DNA from: Bacteroidales bacterium
Lineage (GTDB): Bacteria > Bacteroidota > Bacteroidia > Bacteroidales > FEN-979
Assembly: GCA_025355465.1 (NCBI GenBank)
Contig: JANXZO010000039.1
Span: 1-37,492, forward strand
DNA length: 37,492 nucleotides
Direction of reading: 5' to 3'
In this document: positions 28,654 to 35,781 of the stretch, in pieces
Position numbering within the stretch: the stretch's first letter is position 1
Layout of the letters: each line of letters starts with the position of its first letter
The notes under the pieces: generated by a model
What the model was told of the DNA's origin: nothing
The model's database searches: none
What the model saw: the letters and a program-made list of their open reading frames with translations, nothing else
Made by a program: the position numbers and the translations under genes

Positions 28654-29748
28654 TTAAAAATATTGAACCGGATTGGTATTTATACCTGAAATAAGGAACG
28701 CAAAATTAGGAAATTTTTCGATAAGCACAGCATAAAGCCATTCTTTTACCCAGTGTTCACTCTCATAATGACCAATATCTGCAAGCACCAAACGATCGGA
28801 GGGAACGAAAAAATCATGGTATTTGAGGTCGGCCGTAATAAACACATCTGCTGCCGCCTGCAAAGCTTCACTGATCAGAAAACTTCCAGACCCGGTGCAC
28901 AAAGCAATCCTTGAAACCGGTTTTGACCGAAATGGGGAATGTTTGATAACAGGAAGGCTAAAACTACTCCTCAGCAGATGGAAAAAATCAGTTTCCGGCA
29001 TAGGAGAAGGCAATTGTCCGATGAGGCCGGCGCCAACCTGTTGCATTGCATTGGAAAGTGGAAACAGATCGTAGGCAACCTCTTCATACGGATGTGCCGA
29101 CAGTAAGGCACCGACTATTGATTTTTCAAGGTATGTTGGCAAAACCACTTCAATGCGTACCTCTTTTTCGAAATGGAGCACGTTCTTCTCTCCTACAAAT
29201 GGATTGGCCGCCTGGGAGGCCCGGAAGGAGCCAGTCCCCTCCGAATTGAAGCTACAGCCATCGTAGTTTCCAATGTTGCCGGCACCTGCAGCAAACAAGG
29301 CGTTTCTGACAGAAACCGCATGTGCATCAGGGCAAAAGGTGACAAGTTTTTCGATCAAACCTCTTTTGGGACTAAGAATCCGGTATTCATTGATCCCCAG
29401 TTTTTTAAACAAAAAGGAATTTAAACCATCGTGAATATTATCAAGGTTTGTGTGAATTGCATATATGGCAATGTCGTTTCGGATAGCAGAATTCAGAATG
29501 GCAGCTTCCGGTGTTCCATGTATCAGCTTTTTAACCGGGTGAAAAATAAACGGATGATGCGAGATTATAAGATTGCAATGTTGCTCAATCGCTTCATCTA
29601 TGACGGCCGGAGTCATGTCGAGGCAAAGGAGCGCTCTCAGGAATTCCATTTCCGGGTCGCCTGTAATAAGTCCGGCATTATCGTAATTCTCCTGGTAAGC
29701 AGACGGAGCTTTTGTTTCAAGAAAACGGACTATCTCAATAATCTTCAT
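28654..29748 (-). CDS. Nif3-like dinuclear metal-centre protein
   Basis: This 364-residue protein belongs to the NIF3 (YbgI/YqfO) family, a hexameric toroid with a dinuclear metal site per subunit; some members are annotated as GTP cyclohydrolase I type 2, but the physiological substrate is not settled. The expected ligands are visible in LIISHHPFIFHP, HTNLDNIHDGLN and, near the C-terminus, DIGHYESEHW. An internal PII-like domain (about residues 120-240) makes it the long form found in Bacteroidetes and Firmicutes. An extra ATG at 29790 is rejected because the promoter at 29773-29804 would lie within that extension, and MKIIEIVRFLETKAP is the usual N-terminus. It leads an operon with the zinc-ribbon and TPR genes. 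Confidence 0.92.
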   Translation of the reverse strand: MKIIEIVRFLETKAPSAYQENYDNAGLITGDPEMEFLRALLCLDMTPAVIDEAIEQHCNLIISHHPFIFHPVKKLIHGTPEAAILNSAIRNDIAIYAIHTNLDNIHDGLNSFLFKKLGINEYRILSPKRGLIEKLVTFCPDAHAVSVRNALFAAGAGNIGNYDGCSFNSEGTGSFRASQAANPFVGEKNVLHFEKEVRIEVVLPTYLEKSIVGALLSAHPYEEVAYDLFPLSNAMQQVGAGLIGQLPSPMPETDFFHLLRSSFSLPVIKHSPFRSKPVSRIALCTGSGSFLISEALQAAADVFITADLKYHDFFVPSDRLVLADIGHYESEHWVKEWLYAVLIEKFPNFAFLISGINTNPVQYF

Positions 29749-29772
29749 TGTCAGTATTTTAGAAATACCGTT

Positions 29773-29804
29773 CAAAGTTATGCATTCCATCAGGATTCGG
29801 ACAA
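29773..29804 (-). promoter_or_regulatory. Promoter for the nif3 operon
   Basis: On the minus strand a TTG (29804-29802) is followed after 21 bases by TAACTTTG (29780-29773), an excellent -33/-7 pair. It predicts a transcript starting near 29767, about 20 bases before the ATG at 29748, and helps decide that start. Confidence 0.65.
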
Positions 29805-29897
29805 TTTTTTGTTCATAAATTGTTTAAAAGTTTCATCACCGGAAGGTATTTCAGAGATGTAAAATATGAACATTTGACCCGATAAATTATCGTGAAA

Positions 29898-30314
29898 ATG
29901 GATTTCCTAAAATCACCGGATATCTTTGTAATTGACAAAAATCCGATTCACAACAGCCTGATCAAATATCACTTGAATGTGAACCGATTTTTCAAGGTTC
30001 AAACGTTCAGTTCCGGCAATGAATGTCTGTACCGCCTGCAAAAAAATGTTTCACCAGCTTTTGTGGTGATGGATTATGATGCAGGTGATCACAATGGATT
30101 TGAGTTCATGAGAAAAATCAAGACATATTCCCCGAGTACAGACATAATTTTTTTCTCCTCCTTCGACGATCCTATTTTAGCCGTAAGGTTGCTCGATGCC
30201 GGAGCAACGGATTATATTGCAAAAACCGGTAAATTGGAGATGGGAATCAGGGAATTGATCAAGAATCTTAACTTCCTGATAAAGGAAAATATCCAGTCAA
30301 ACACGGCCCCTTAA
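29898..30314 (+). CDS. Single-domain response regulator (CheY-like receiver)
   Basis: This 138-residue protein is one receiver domain with no output domain. The phospho-acceptor is D59 in FVVMDYDAGDHNG; S87 stands at the Thr/Ser switch position and K109 in DYIAKTG is the conserved lysine. The acidic pair is reduced to D13 followed by K14 (FVIDKNP) where DD or DE is usual, which could alter Mg2+ binding. A short helix follows the domain. GTG at 29892 is an alternative start two codons upstream. No histidine kinase is adjacent, so its partner is elsewhere. It is divergent from the nif3 operon, and lpxK follows after 88 bases. Confidence 0.88.
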   Translation: MDFLKSPDIFVIDKNPIHNSLIKYHLNVNRFFKVQTFSSGNECLYRLQKNVSPAFVVMDYDAGDHNGFEFMRKIKTYSPSTDIIFFSSFDDPILAVRLLDAGATDYIAKTGKLEMGIRELIKNLNFLIKENIQSNTAP

Positions 30315-30402
30315 ATCAGGTTATCTCCTTTGTTAGGGCATAAAAGAATTTCCAGCCTGCGTCTGTAATGATTTTTTTTATATTTTCGGTGATTCAACCA
30401 CC

Positions 30403-31467
30403 ATGAGACAACTCCAGGTCATATTGTTGCCATTTTCATATTGTTATGGTTTCATCCTAAAGATCCGGAATTTGCTTTTTGATCTCCGTATCCTGAAAGA
30501 GAGAGCATTTGACCATGCGATAATCAGTATCGGAAACCTATCGGTTGGCGGTACGGGAAAAACACCCCTCATTGAGTACCTTATCAGGCTGTTGATTCCC
30601 AACAATACTGTGGCTACATTGAGCCGGGGGTATGGCCGTAAAGGCAAAGGTTTTGTTTTGGCCTCCAAGCGTTCCAACGTAAAGTATATCGGAGACGAAC
30701 CGCTGCAGGTCACAAAGAAATTTGAGGGTGTCAGGGTTGCGGTGGATGAAAAAAGGAGCCGCGGGGTGCAACTTCTACTGGAAAAATATCCTGAAAACGA
30801 TGTGATTTTACTTGACGATGCATTTCAACACCGTTATGTAAAGCCCGGTTTATCGATTCTGCTTACCGATTACCATCGTCTTTATTCAGATGACCATGTA
30901 CTTCCAAGCGGAACGCTGAGAGAATTCCGAAGCGGGGCTAAAAGGGCTGATATAATAATAGTTACAAAAACACCTAAAATATTTTCACCCATTACCAGAC
31001 GAAGAATCCTGGAGGAGTTAAAGCCGGAACCTGATCAAACGGTATTGTTCTCCTTCTTGATTTATGGCAATTTCATGCCATTGTATGATTCGGTAAAAAT
31101 TGAATTGCCATCTAAATTGACCAATATCCTTCTTGTTTCTGGAATTGGTAACGACTATCCTTTGCGGGAACATCTTGAGCGCTTGTGCACTGAGCTTTTT
31201 TCACTCAGATTTCAAGACCATCACCCGTACACCGAAAAGGATTTGGAAAAGATTCAAAAGGTTTTTCGCGACCTTCCTACTCAAAAGAAAATAATCGTGA
31301 CAACTGAAAAGGATATGATGCGATTAAAGACCCCTGAATTCAGTTCAATATTGAAGAGCCTGCCGATATTTTACATACCCATCGAAGTTACATTTCACGG
31401 GACAGATAAAGAAATTTTTGATAATGAGATTATAAATTATGTTAGAAAAAATAAAAGAGACCACTGA
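30403..31467 (+). CDS. lpxK: Tetraacyldisaccharide 4'-kinase
   Basis: This 354-residue enzyme phosphorylates the 4' position of the tetraacyl disaccharide to form lipid IVA in lipid A synthesis, at the inner membrane. The Walker A motif is in SIGNLSVGGTGKTPLIEYL. Also diagnostic are TLSRGYGRKGKGF, GDEPLQV, DDAFQHRYVKPGLSILLTDY and the LPSGTLREFRSGAKRADIIIVTKTP block. The N-terminus has a short hydrophobic stretch typical of LpxK membrane attachment. The gene overlaps the following nucleoside phosphorylase by 29 bases, implying one transcript, although the functions differ. Confidence 0.95.
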   Translation: MRQLQVILLPFSYCYGFILKIRNLLFDLRILKERAFDHAIISIGNLSVGGTGKTPLIEYLIRLLIPNNTVATLSRGYGRKGKGFVLASKRSNVKYIGDEPLQVTKKFEGVRVAVDEKRSRGVQLLLEKYPENDVILLDDAFQHRYVKPGLSILLTDYHRLYSDDHVLPSGTLREFRSGAKRADIIIVTKTPKIFSPITRRRILEELKPEPDQTVLFSFLIYGNFMPLYDSVKIELPSKLTNILLVSGIGNDYPLREHLERLCTELFSLRFQDHHPYTEKDLEKIQKVFRDLPTQKKIIVTTEKDMMRLKTPEFSSILKSLPIFYIPIEVTFHGTDKEIFDNEIINYVRKNKRDH

Positions 31468-32251
31468 ATATCTGGAGTTTAAAGTAGCCTTTAAGCCTGA
31501 AGTCGGAATAATTTTAGGAACAGGGCTGGGGGGGCTGGTTGACGAGATAGAAATACATCAGACAATCCCATACGAATCAATACCAAATTTTCCGGTATCA
31601 ACCGTTGACGGACACCACGGACAATTGATCTTCGGGACCATGAGCGGGCGGAAAATTGTCGCCATGCAGGGACGGTTTCACTATTATGAAGGTTACACCA
31701 TGCAGGAAATTACATTCCCGGTGAGGGTAATGCGTTTTCTCGGGATAGAGTTACTGATCCTTTCAAATGCAAGTGGCGGACTCAACCCTGATTTTGAAAT
31801 CGGAGACATTATGCTCATTGAAGATCACATCAACCTCATGAAAGACAATCCACTGATCGGGAAGAATGATGATGAGGTTGGTGTGCGATTTCCAGACATG
31901 AGCAATGCCTACGATCATGGACTGGTTAATGAGGCGATTCACATTGGTGAAAAACTTGGCATACGCTTAAAAAAAGGAGTGTATGCTGCAGTTTCAGGTC
32001 CCACCTATGAAACACCGGCCGAATACAAGTATATTCGCATTATCGGCGGGGATGCAGTAGGCATGTCGACGGTACCGGAAGTAATCACAGCCCGGCACAT
32101 GGGGCTAAGGTGTTTTGCAGTCTCCATCATTTCCGACCTCGGGGTTCCGGGGAAAATTGTTGAAATCTCACATCAGCATGTTTTGGAAGCTGCCAGTGCA
32201 GTGGAACCCAAAATGACACAATTATTGAAGCAACTTCTTATGAAGATTTAG
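31439..32251 (+). CDS. punA: Purine nucleoside phosphorylase (trimeric PNP-I type)
   Basis: This 270-residue enzyme cleaves purine nucleosides with phosphate to free base and ribose-1-phosphate. Visible motifs are GIILGTGLGGL (phosphate loop), VDGHHGQLIFG, MQGRFHYYEGYTMQEITFPVRVM, LSNASGGLNP and VSGPTYETPAEYK with the purine-contacting E191. At the site of human Asn243 the residue is D233 (SIISDLG). Length and motifs fit the trimeric inosine/guanosine type rather than the hexameric DeoD type. The ATG at 31439 lies inside lpxK. Its stop overlaps the convergent small membrane protein gene. Confidence 0.93.
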   Translation: MLEKIKETTEYLEFKVAFKPEVGIILGTGLGGLVDEIEIHQTIPYESIPNFPVSTVDGHHGQLIFGTMSGRKIVAMQGRFHYYEGYTMQEITFPVRVMRFLGIELLILSNASGGLNPDFEIGDIMLIEDHINLMKDNPLIGKNDDEVGVRFPDMSNAYDHGLVNEAIHIGEKLGIRLKKGVYAAVSGPTYETPAEYKYIRIIGGDAVGMSTVPEVITARHMGLRCFAVSIISDLGVPGKIVEISHQHVLEAASAVEPKMTQLLKQLLMKI

Positions 32252-32733
32252 GGTCCGGGGAGTGGATTATCAAGCAGATAAATCCTCCACTTCTGTCCGA
32301 TCTTCAGATTTTTGTGCCGGAACGGGATAAGTATCAAGCCACCGCCAATCATAGCACCGCTGACAATCAGTGTAGAAGTGTTGAATACCTGCTGATTGTT
32401 TATGAGGTTATTCGCTGCATCGAGCGTGAAGTAACCAACCCCGAGAAGAAGTAGTATTTTGCTGATCAATTTCGGGGCATATAAATCGCGCCGGATTGAC
32501 TTTATCTCTCCCCAGCGGACTACATAATGCTCTCCAATGTCAATTGTGGAGTCGTTAAAATCCCAGATTACTCCAGTAAGTTTCTGGTTTTTAATGGTGT
32601 GCAGCGAAATCATGTCCCCTACCTGATAACTGTACCGGCTGGTTCCGCCAAATTTCTTCACCATGATGGTTTTCTGGGCGTGCGAAACGCCCCAAAAGCA
32701 GACCACCAGTAAAAGCAGAAAACATTTTTTCAT
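32248..32733 (-). CDS. Small exported or membrane protein of unknown function
   Basis: I do not recognise a named family. The 161-residue protein starts with a signal peptide (MKKCFLLLLVVCFWGVSHAQ). A short beta-rich segment follows (KKFGGTSRYSYQVGDMISL, then KLTGVIWDFNDSTIDIGEHYVVRWGEIKSIRR), reminiscent of a small SH3-like barrel. Two hydrophobic segments come next (LISKILLLLGVGYFTLDA and TLIVSGAMIGGGLILIPF) with a basic C-terminal tail. This predicts a small inner-membrane protein with a periplasmic beta domain. It is divergent from the LpxR-like gene, with its own TACCTTTG element at 32757-32764. Confidence 0.75.
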   Translation of the reverse strand: MKKCFLLLLVVCFWGVSHAQKTIMVKKFGGTSRYSYQVGDMISLHTIKNQKLTGVIWDFNDSTIDIGEHYVVRWGEIKSIRRDLYAPKLISKILLLLGVGYFTLDAANNLINNQQVFNTSTLIVSGAMIGGGLILIPFRHKNLKIGQKWRIYLLDNPLPGP

Positions 32734-32756
32734 TCAGGGAACACGTGGATTCAACA

Positions 32757-32764
32757 CAAAGGTA
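32757..32764 (-). promoter_or_regulatory. -7 element for the small membrane protein gene
   Basis: CAAAGGTA on the plus strand reads TACCTTTG on the minus strand, 23 bases before the ATG at 32733. No clear -33 element is seen. Confidence 0.5.
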
Positions 32765-32838
32765 ATTCCAAAAGAGGAATGCGCCATAAGCCAATGATCA
32801 TTTTTCGTCATGCAAGCCAGTAACAGTCATGTTTTAAA

Positions 32839-32846
32839 TACCTTTG
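32839..32846 (+). promoter_or_regulatory. -7 element for the LpxR-like gene
   Basis: TACCTTTG is an exact TAnnTTTG match that ends 7 bases before the ATG at 32854, so the predicted transcript would have no leader or only a very short one. Confidence 0.5.
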
Positions 32847-32853
32847 CAAAATC

Positions 32854-34149
32854 ATGCGGATTCCCGGATATCTCTTTCTTTCTGCATTAATTCTTTCGGG
32901 ATGTTCCTGTCAACATTCTGACAATGTTCAAAACACCAAATCTACCTCCCCGTTCATCATCCATCAGCCACATGACACTAAAATAAAATCAAGCCCGGAG
33001 TCTTTATCCTCCGGACAATCGTTTCACCTGACCCGAAAAGGATCAAAGCGGCACAAGAAGGAAGGTTTTCAATTGTCGGAAAAAAATCAAAAACTCCCCT
33101 CCCCTGCCAGACAATTTGATTCATCCTTTATATCAAAGGTGGCCTGGTTAAAAAGCCTTCGGATCGATCTTGACCTAAATGAACCGGTAAACCGGGCTTT
33201 CCTTTCATCAGAACTACCCACCAAACGATTTCCATCGATGATCCAACTCAGCAGGGAATCCTTTCTGAAGTTGAGTTTTGACAATGACATCCTTGATTAT
33301 ACTGACCGGTTTTATACCAATGGTCTGAGGTTTGACCTGATTTCTCCCGCACTTCAGTTGAATCCCATCGGTAAAATAATGCTTCCTTACTGGGGGACAG
33401 CCACGAATTATTACGGAATTACCATCTGTCAGAACATGTACACCCCTTCCACCACAAAGGTGGGTGGAATTCTTATCGGCGACAGACCGTATGCTGCCTA
33501 CCTTTATCTGGGAAGTTTCAGAATTTCAAATGACACGATAAGGCAGGTAAGGCAAACCAGTGAAATCTGGATTGGTATAATTGGTCCATCTTCTTTCGGC
33601 GAATGGGTGCAGCGATCGTTTCATAACAGTGTCCCTACTAATAATGAACCATTGGGCTGGGAATACCAGATCAGGAACGACCTGTTACTGAACTACAACC
33701 TCATGCTCGAAAAAGGTGTTTTTAATCGCAGGAACATCGACCTGGTGCTCATTGGTTATGGTTTCCTTGGCACCCTGTACACGAACTTAAGTGGAGGTCT
33801 TCAATTAAGAGCAGGCTGGCTCAACCCATATTTTGCTAACCTCGGAGTATCGGGCAGCAAGCGTCTGAGGGATGCCGGACTCCGAAAATCTCAAATATTT
33901 TTTTTTCTCAGAGGAGCAGGGAAACTTGTAGGTTACGACGCAACATTACAAGGCGGACTCCTAAACAGATCAAGCGTTTATACACTCCCTGGTTCCGAAA
34001 TCTCGCGGTTTGTTTTTAATTCCTCAGCCGGCATATCCGTGAGTTACGGAGGCATCCGCCTGGATGTTGAACAATATCTGCTCAGTCCGGAATTTCATGA
34101 CGGGTGGTGGCACAAATGGGTTCACCTCGGACTCACTTTTTCTCTCTAG
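32854..34149 (+). CDS. LpxR-like lipid A 3'-O-deacylase (DUF2219), lipoprotein form
   Basis: This 431-residue protein matches the LpxR/DUF2219 family of outer-membrane enzymes that remove the 3'-acyloxyacyl chain of lipid A. Key motifs are SFDNDILDYTDRFYTNGLRFD (N144 and D145 correspond to the catalytic Asn-Asp pair) and IGDRPYAAYLYLG, followed by beta strands (PLGWEYQIRNDLLLNYNLMLEKGVF). The N-terminus differs from classical LpxR. A lipobox LSGC puts the lipidated residue at C17, and a Ser/Lys-rich, probably disordered linker extends to about residue 95. The catalytic His is not assigned with confidence. A 5' end with a TAnnTTTG element 7 bases upstream suggests a very short leader. Confidence 0.83.
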   Translation: MRIPGYLFLSALILSGCSCQHSDNVQNTKSTSPFIIHQPHDTKIKSSPESLSSGQSFHLTRKGSKRHKKEGFQLSEKNQKLPSPARQFDSSFISKVAWLKSLRIDLDLNEPVNRAFLSSELPTKRFPSMIQLSRESFLKLSFDNDILDYTDRFYTNGLRFDLISPALQLNPIGKIMLPYWGTATNYYGITICQNMYTPSTTKVGGILIGDRPYAAYLYLGSFRISNDTIRQVRQTSEIWIGIIGPSSFGEWVQRSFHNSVPTNNEPLGWEYQIRNDLLLNYNLMLEKGVFNRRNIDLVLIGYGFLGTLYTNLSGGLQLRAGWLNPYFANLGVSGSKRLRDAGLRKSQIFFFLRGAGKLVGYDATLQGGLLNRSSVYTLPGSEISRFVFNSSAGISVSYGGIRLDVEQYLLSPEFHDGWWHKWVHLGLTFSL

Positions 34150-34200
34150 CTGTTGATAAATAAAAATCCGCATTGTTGAGTGATCAAAGCGGAATCCAAT

Positions 34201-34208
34201 TAATTTTG
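34201..34208 (+). promoter_or_regulatory. -7 element 4 bases before dnaB
   Basis: TAATTTTG matches TAnnTTTG and ends 4 bases before the dnaB ATG at 34213. A TTG at 34176-34178 lies 22 bases upstream and may be the -33 element. No alternative ATG, GTG or TTG lies in frame before the conserved domain, so the ATG is firm and the predicted message is essentially leaderless. Confidence 0.55.
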
Positions 34209-34212
34209 ATGC

Positions 34213-35781
34213 ATGGAAGATAAGAAAAAGTCTGCCGGAGGATCTTACGATCAGGAGCGAAATAAGGCAGGCGAAAACAGGAAGGGTTTACGTGGCAGGG
34301 GGTTTAAACCGGGGCTAAATGAAGCCTTATTCGAGCATGGAAAGGTACCTCCCCAGGCAATCGACCTTGAGGAGGCAGTTCTTGGGGCGATGATGCTGGA
34401 AAATGACAGATTGGCCGAAGTAATTGAGGTGCTCAAACCGGATGTTTTTTACAAGGAGCATCATCAGATTATTTTTTCTGCCATCATGAGGCTTTTCGCA
34501 CGCAATGAACCGGTTGACATACTTACGGTTACAGAGGAGCTTAGAAATGGTGGGGAGTTGGAGGTAGTTGGCGGCCCGTATTACATAACCATGCTTACCA
34601 ACAGGGTTGCATCAGCAGCCAACATAGAATTTCACTCAAGGATCATACTTCAGAAATTCATCCAGCGCGAGCTGATCAGGGTTTCATCAGAAATTATCCG
34701 TGAAGCATTTGAAGACACCACCGATGTTTTCGATCTTCTAGACAAGGCAGAAACCGGTCTGTTTTCCATTTCCGAGAGCAGTATTGGCAAGTCGTACATG
34801 GATATGCAGTCGATCATCAAAGAGGCCATCAAGGAGATTGCTGCCGGTCGTGAACATGAAGGCCAGTTGCGTGGTGTAGGTTCAGGTTTTACTGAGCTTG
34901 ACCGGGTAACATCAGGGTGGCAGAAGTCTGATCTTATGATCATAGCCTCACGTCCGGGTATGGGAAAGACGGCTTTTGCCCTTACCATGGCAAGAAATGC
35001 AGCTATTGAATTCAAGAAACCAGTCGCTATCTTTTCCCTTGAAATGTCTGCGATACAACTGGTCACACGATTGATATCCAGCGAGACAGAGATACCGCAG
35101 GAAAAACTCCGGCGGGGGTCCATGGAAGACCATGAGTGGGCACAGTTAAATTCAAAGATCACCGCACTGATCGACGCCCCATTGTATATTGATGACACTG
35201 CGGCACTTTCAATTTTTGACCTTCGCGCCAAGTGCCGGAGACTGAAAGCGCATCACGATGTACAGCTGATCATTGTAGATTATCTTCAGCTGATGCATGG
35301 CGGACAGGAGACAAAAGGCAACCGGGAACAGGAGATCAGCAGTATATCGCGCGGACTGAAGACCCTTGCCAAGGAGCTTAATGTTCCGGTCATTGCACTT
35401 TCACAGCTAAGCCGTGCACCTGAAAAACGCTCCGCTGCTGCCAAACCTATTCTTTCCGACCTTCGCGAGTCGGGCTCCATTGAGCAGGATGCTGATATGG
35501 TCATGTTCATTTATCGGCCGGAATACTATAAGATCGATGTGGACGAGGCCGGCGATTCAACTTCTGGTGCCGCAGAGATCAGCATTGCCAAGAACCGGCA
35601 TGGGCCGCTCAAGGATGTCAAGGTGAAGTTCATCGCCAAGTACGCCAAGTTTGCTGACGCAGAAATGGAGTATACGCCCGTTCATACTATTCCGGCCAAT
35701 GCATCGTTTGATGGATCGGTTCGCACCCGTAGTGTAATGTCGAAAATGGATGATGATGAACAGCATGAAACGCCTTTTTAG
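34213..35781 (+). CDS. dnaB: Replicative DNA helicase DnaB
   Basis: This is the hexameric 5'-3' helicase at the replication fork, which binds DnaG primase through its N-terminal domain. The 522-residue protein has a basic, Gly-rich N-terminal tail (residues 1-44), then the N-terminal domain starting VPPQAIDLEEAVLGAMMLE. The RecA-like domain carries Walker A at 245-253 (ASRPGMGKT), FSLEMSAIQLVTRL, Walker B in LIIVDYLQLMHGG, QLSRAPEKR and DLRESGSIEQDADMVMFIYRPEYY. Motif spacing is normal, with no intein. The C-terminal 17 bases overlap the next gene. It may also be read through from the LpxR-like gene 63 bases upstream. Confidence 0.96.
   Translation: MEDKKKSAGGSYDQERNKAGENRKGLRGRGFKPGLNEALFEHGKVPPQAIDLEEAVLGAMMLENDRLAEVIEVLKPDVFYKEHHQIIFSAIMRLFARNEPVDILTVTEELRNGGELEVVGGPYYITMLTNRVASAANIEFHSRIILQKFIQRELIRVSSEIIREAFEDTTDVFDLLDKAETGLFSISESSIGKSYMDMQSIIKEAIKEIAAGREHEGQLRGVGSGFTELDRVTSGWQKSDLMIIASRPGMGKTAFALTMARNAAIEFKKPVAIFSLEMSAIQLVTRLISSETEIPQEKLRRGSMEDHEWAQLNSKITALIDAPLYIDDTAALSIFDLRAKCRRLKAHHDVQLIIVDYLQLMHGGQETKGNREQEISSISRGLKTLAKELNVPVIALSQLSRAPEKRSAAAKPILSDLRESGSIEQDADMVMFIYRPEYYKIDVDEAGDSTSGAAEISIAKNRHGPLKDVKVKFIAKYAKFADAEMEYTPVHTIPANASFDGSVRTRSVMSKMDDDEQHETPF

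Noticed and set aside
29749-29790. Longer nif3 reading frame from the ATG at 29790
   Set aside because: The -7 element at 29773-29780 lies inside it, so the predicted transcript begins downstream of that ATG.
34156-34195. Weak hairpin (TCCGC/GCGGA) between the LpxR-like gene and dnaB
   Set aside because: It has only five base pairs with a long loop and no T-run, so a terminator call is not supported.
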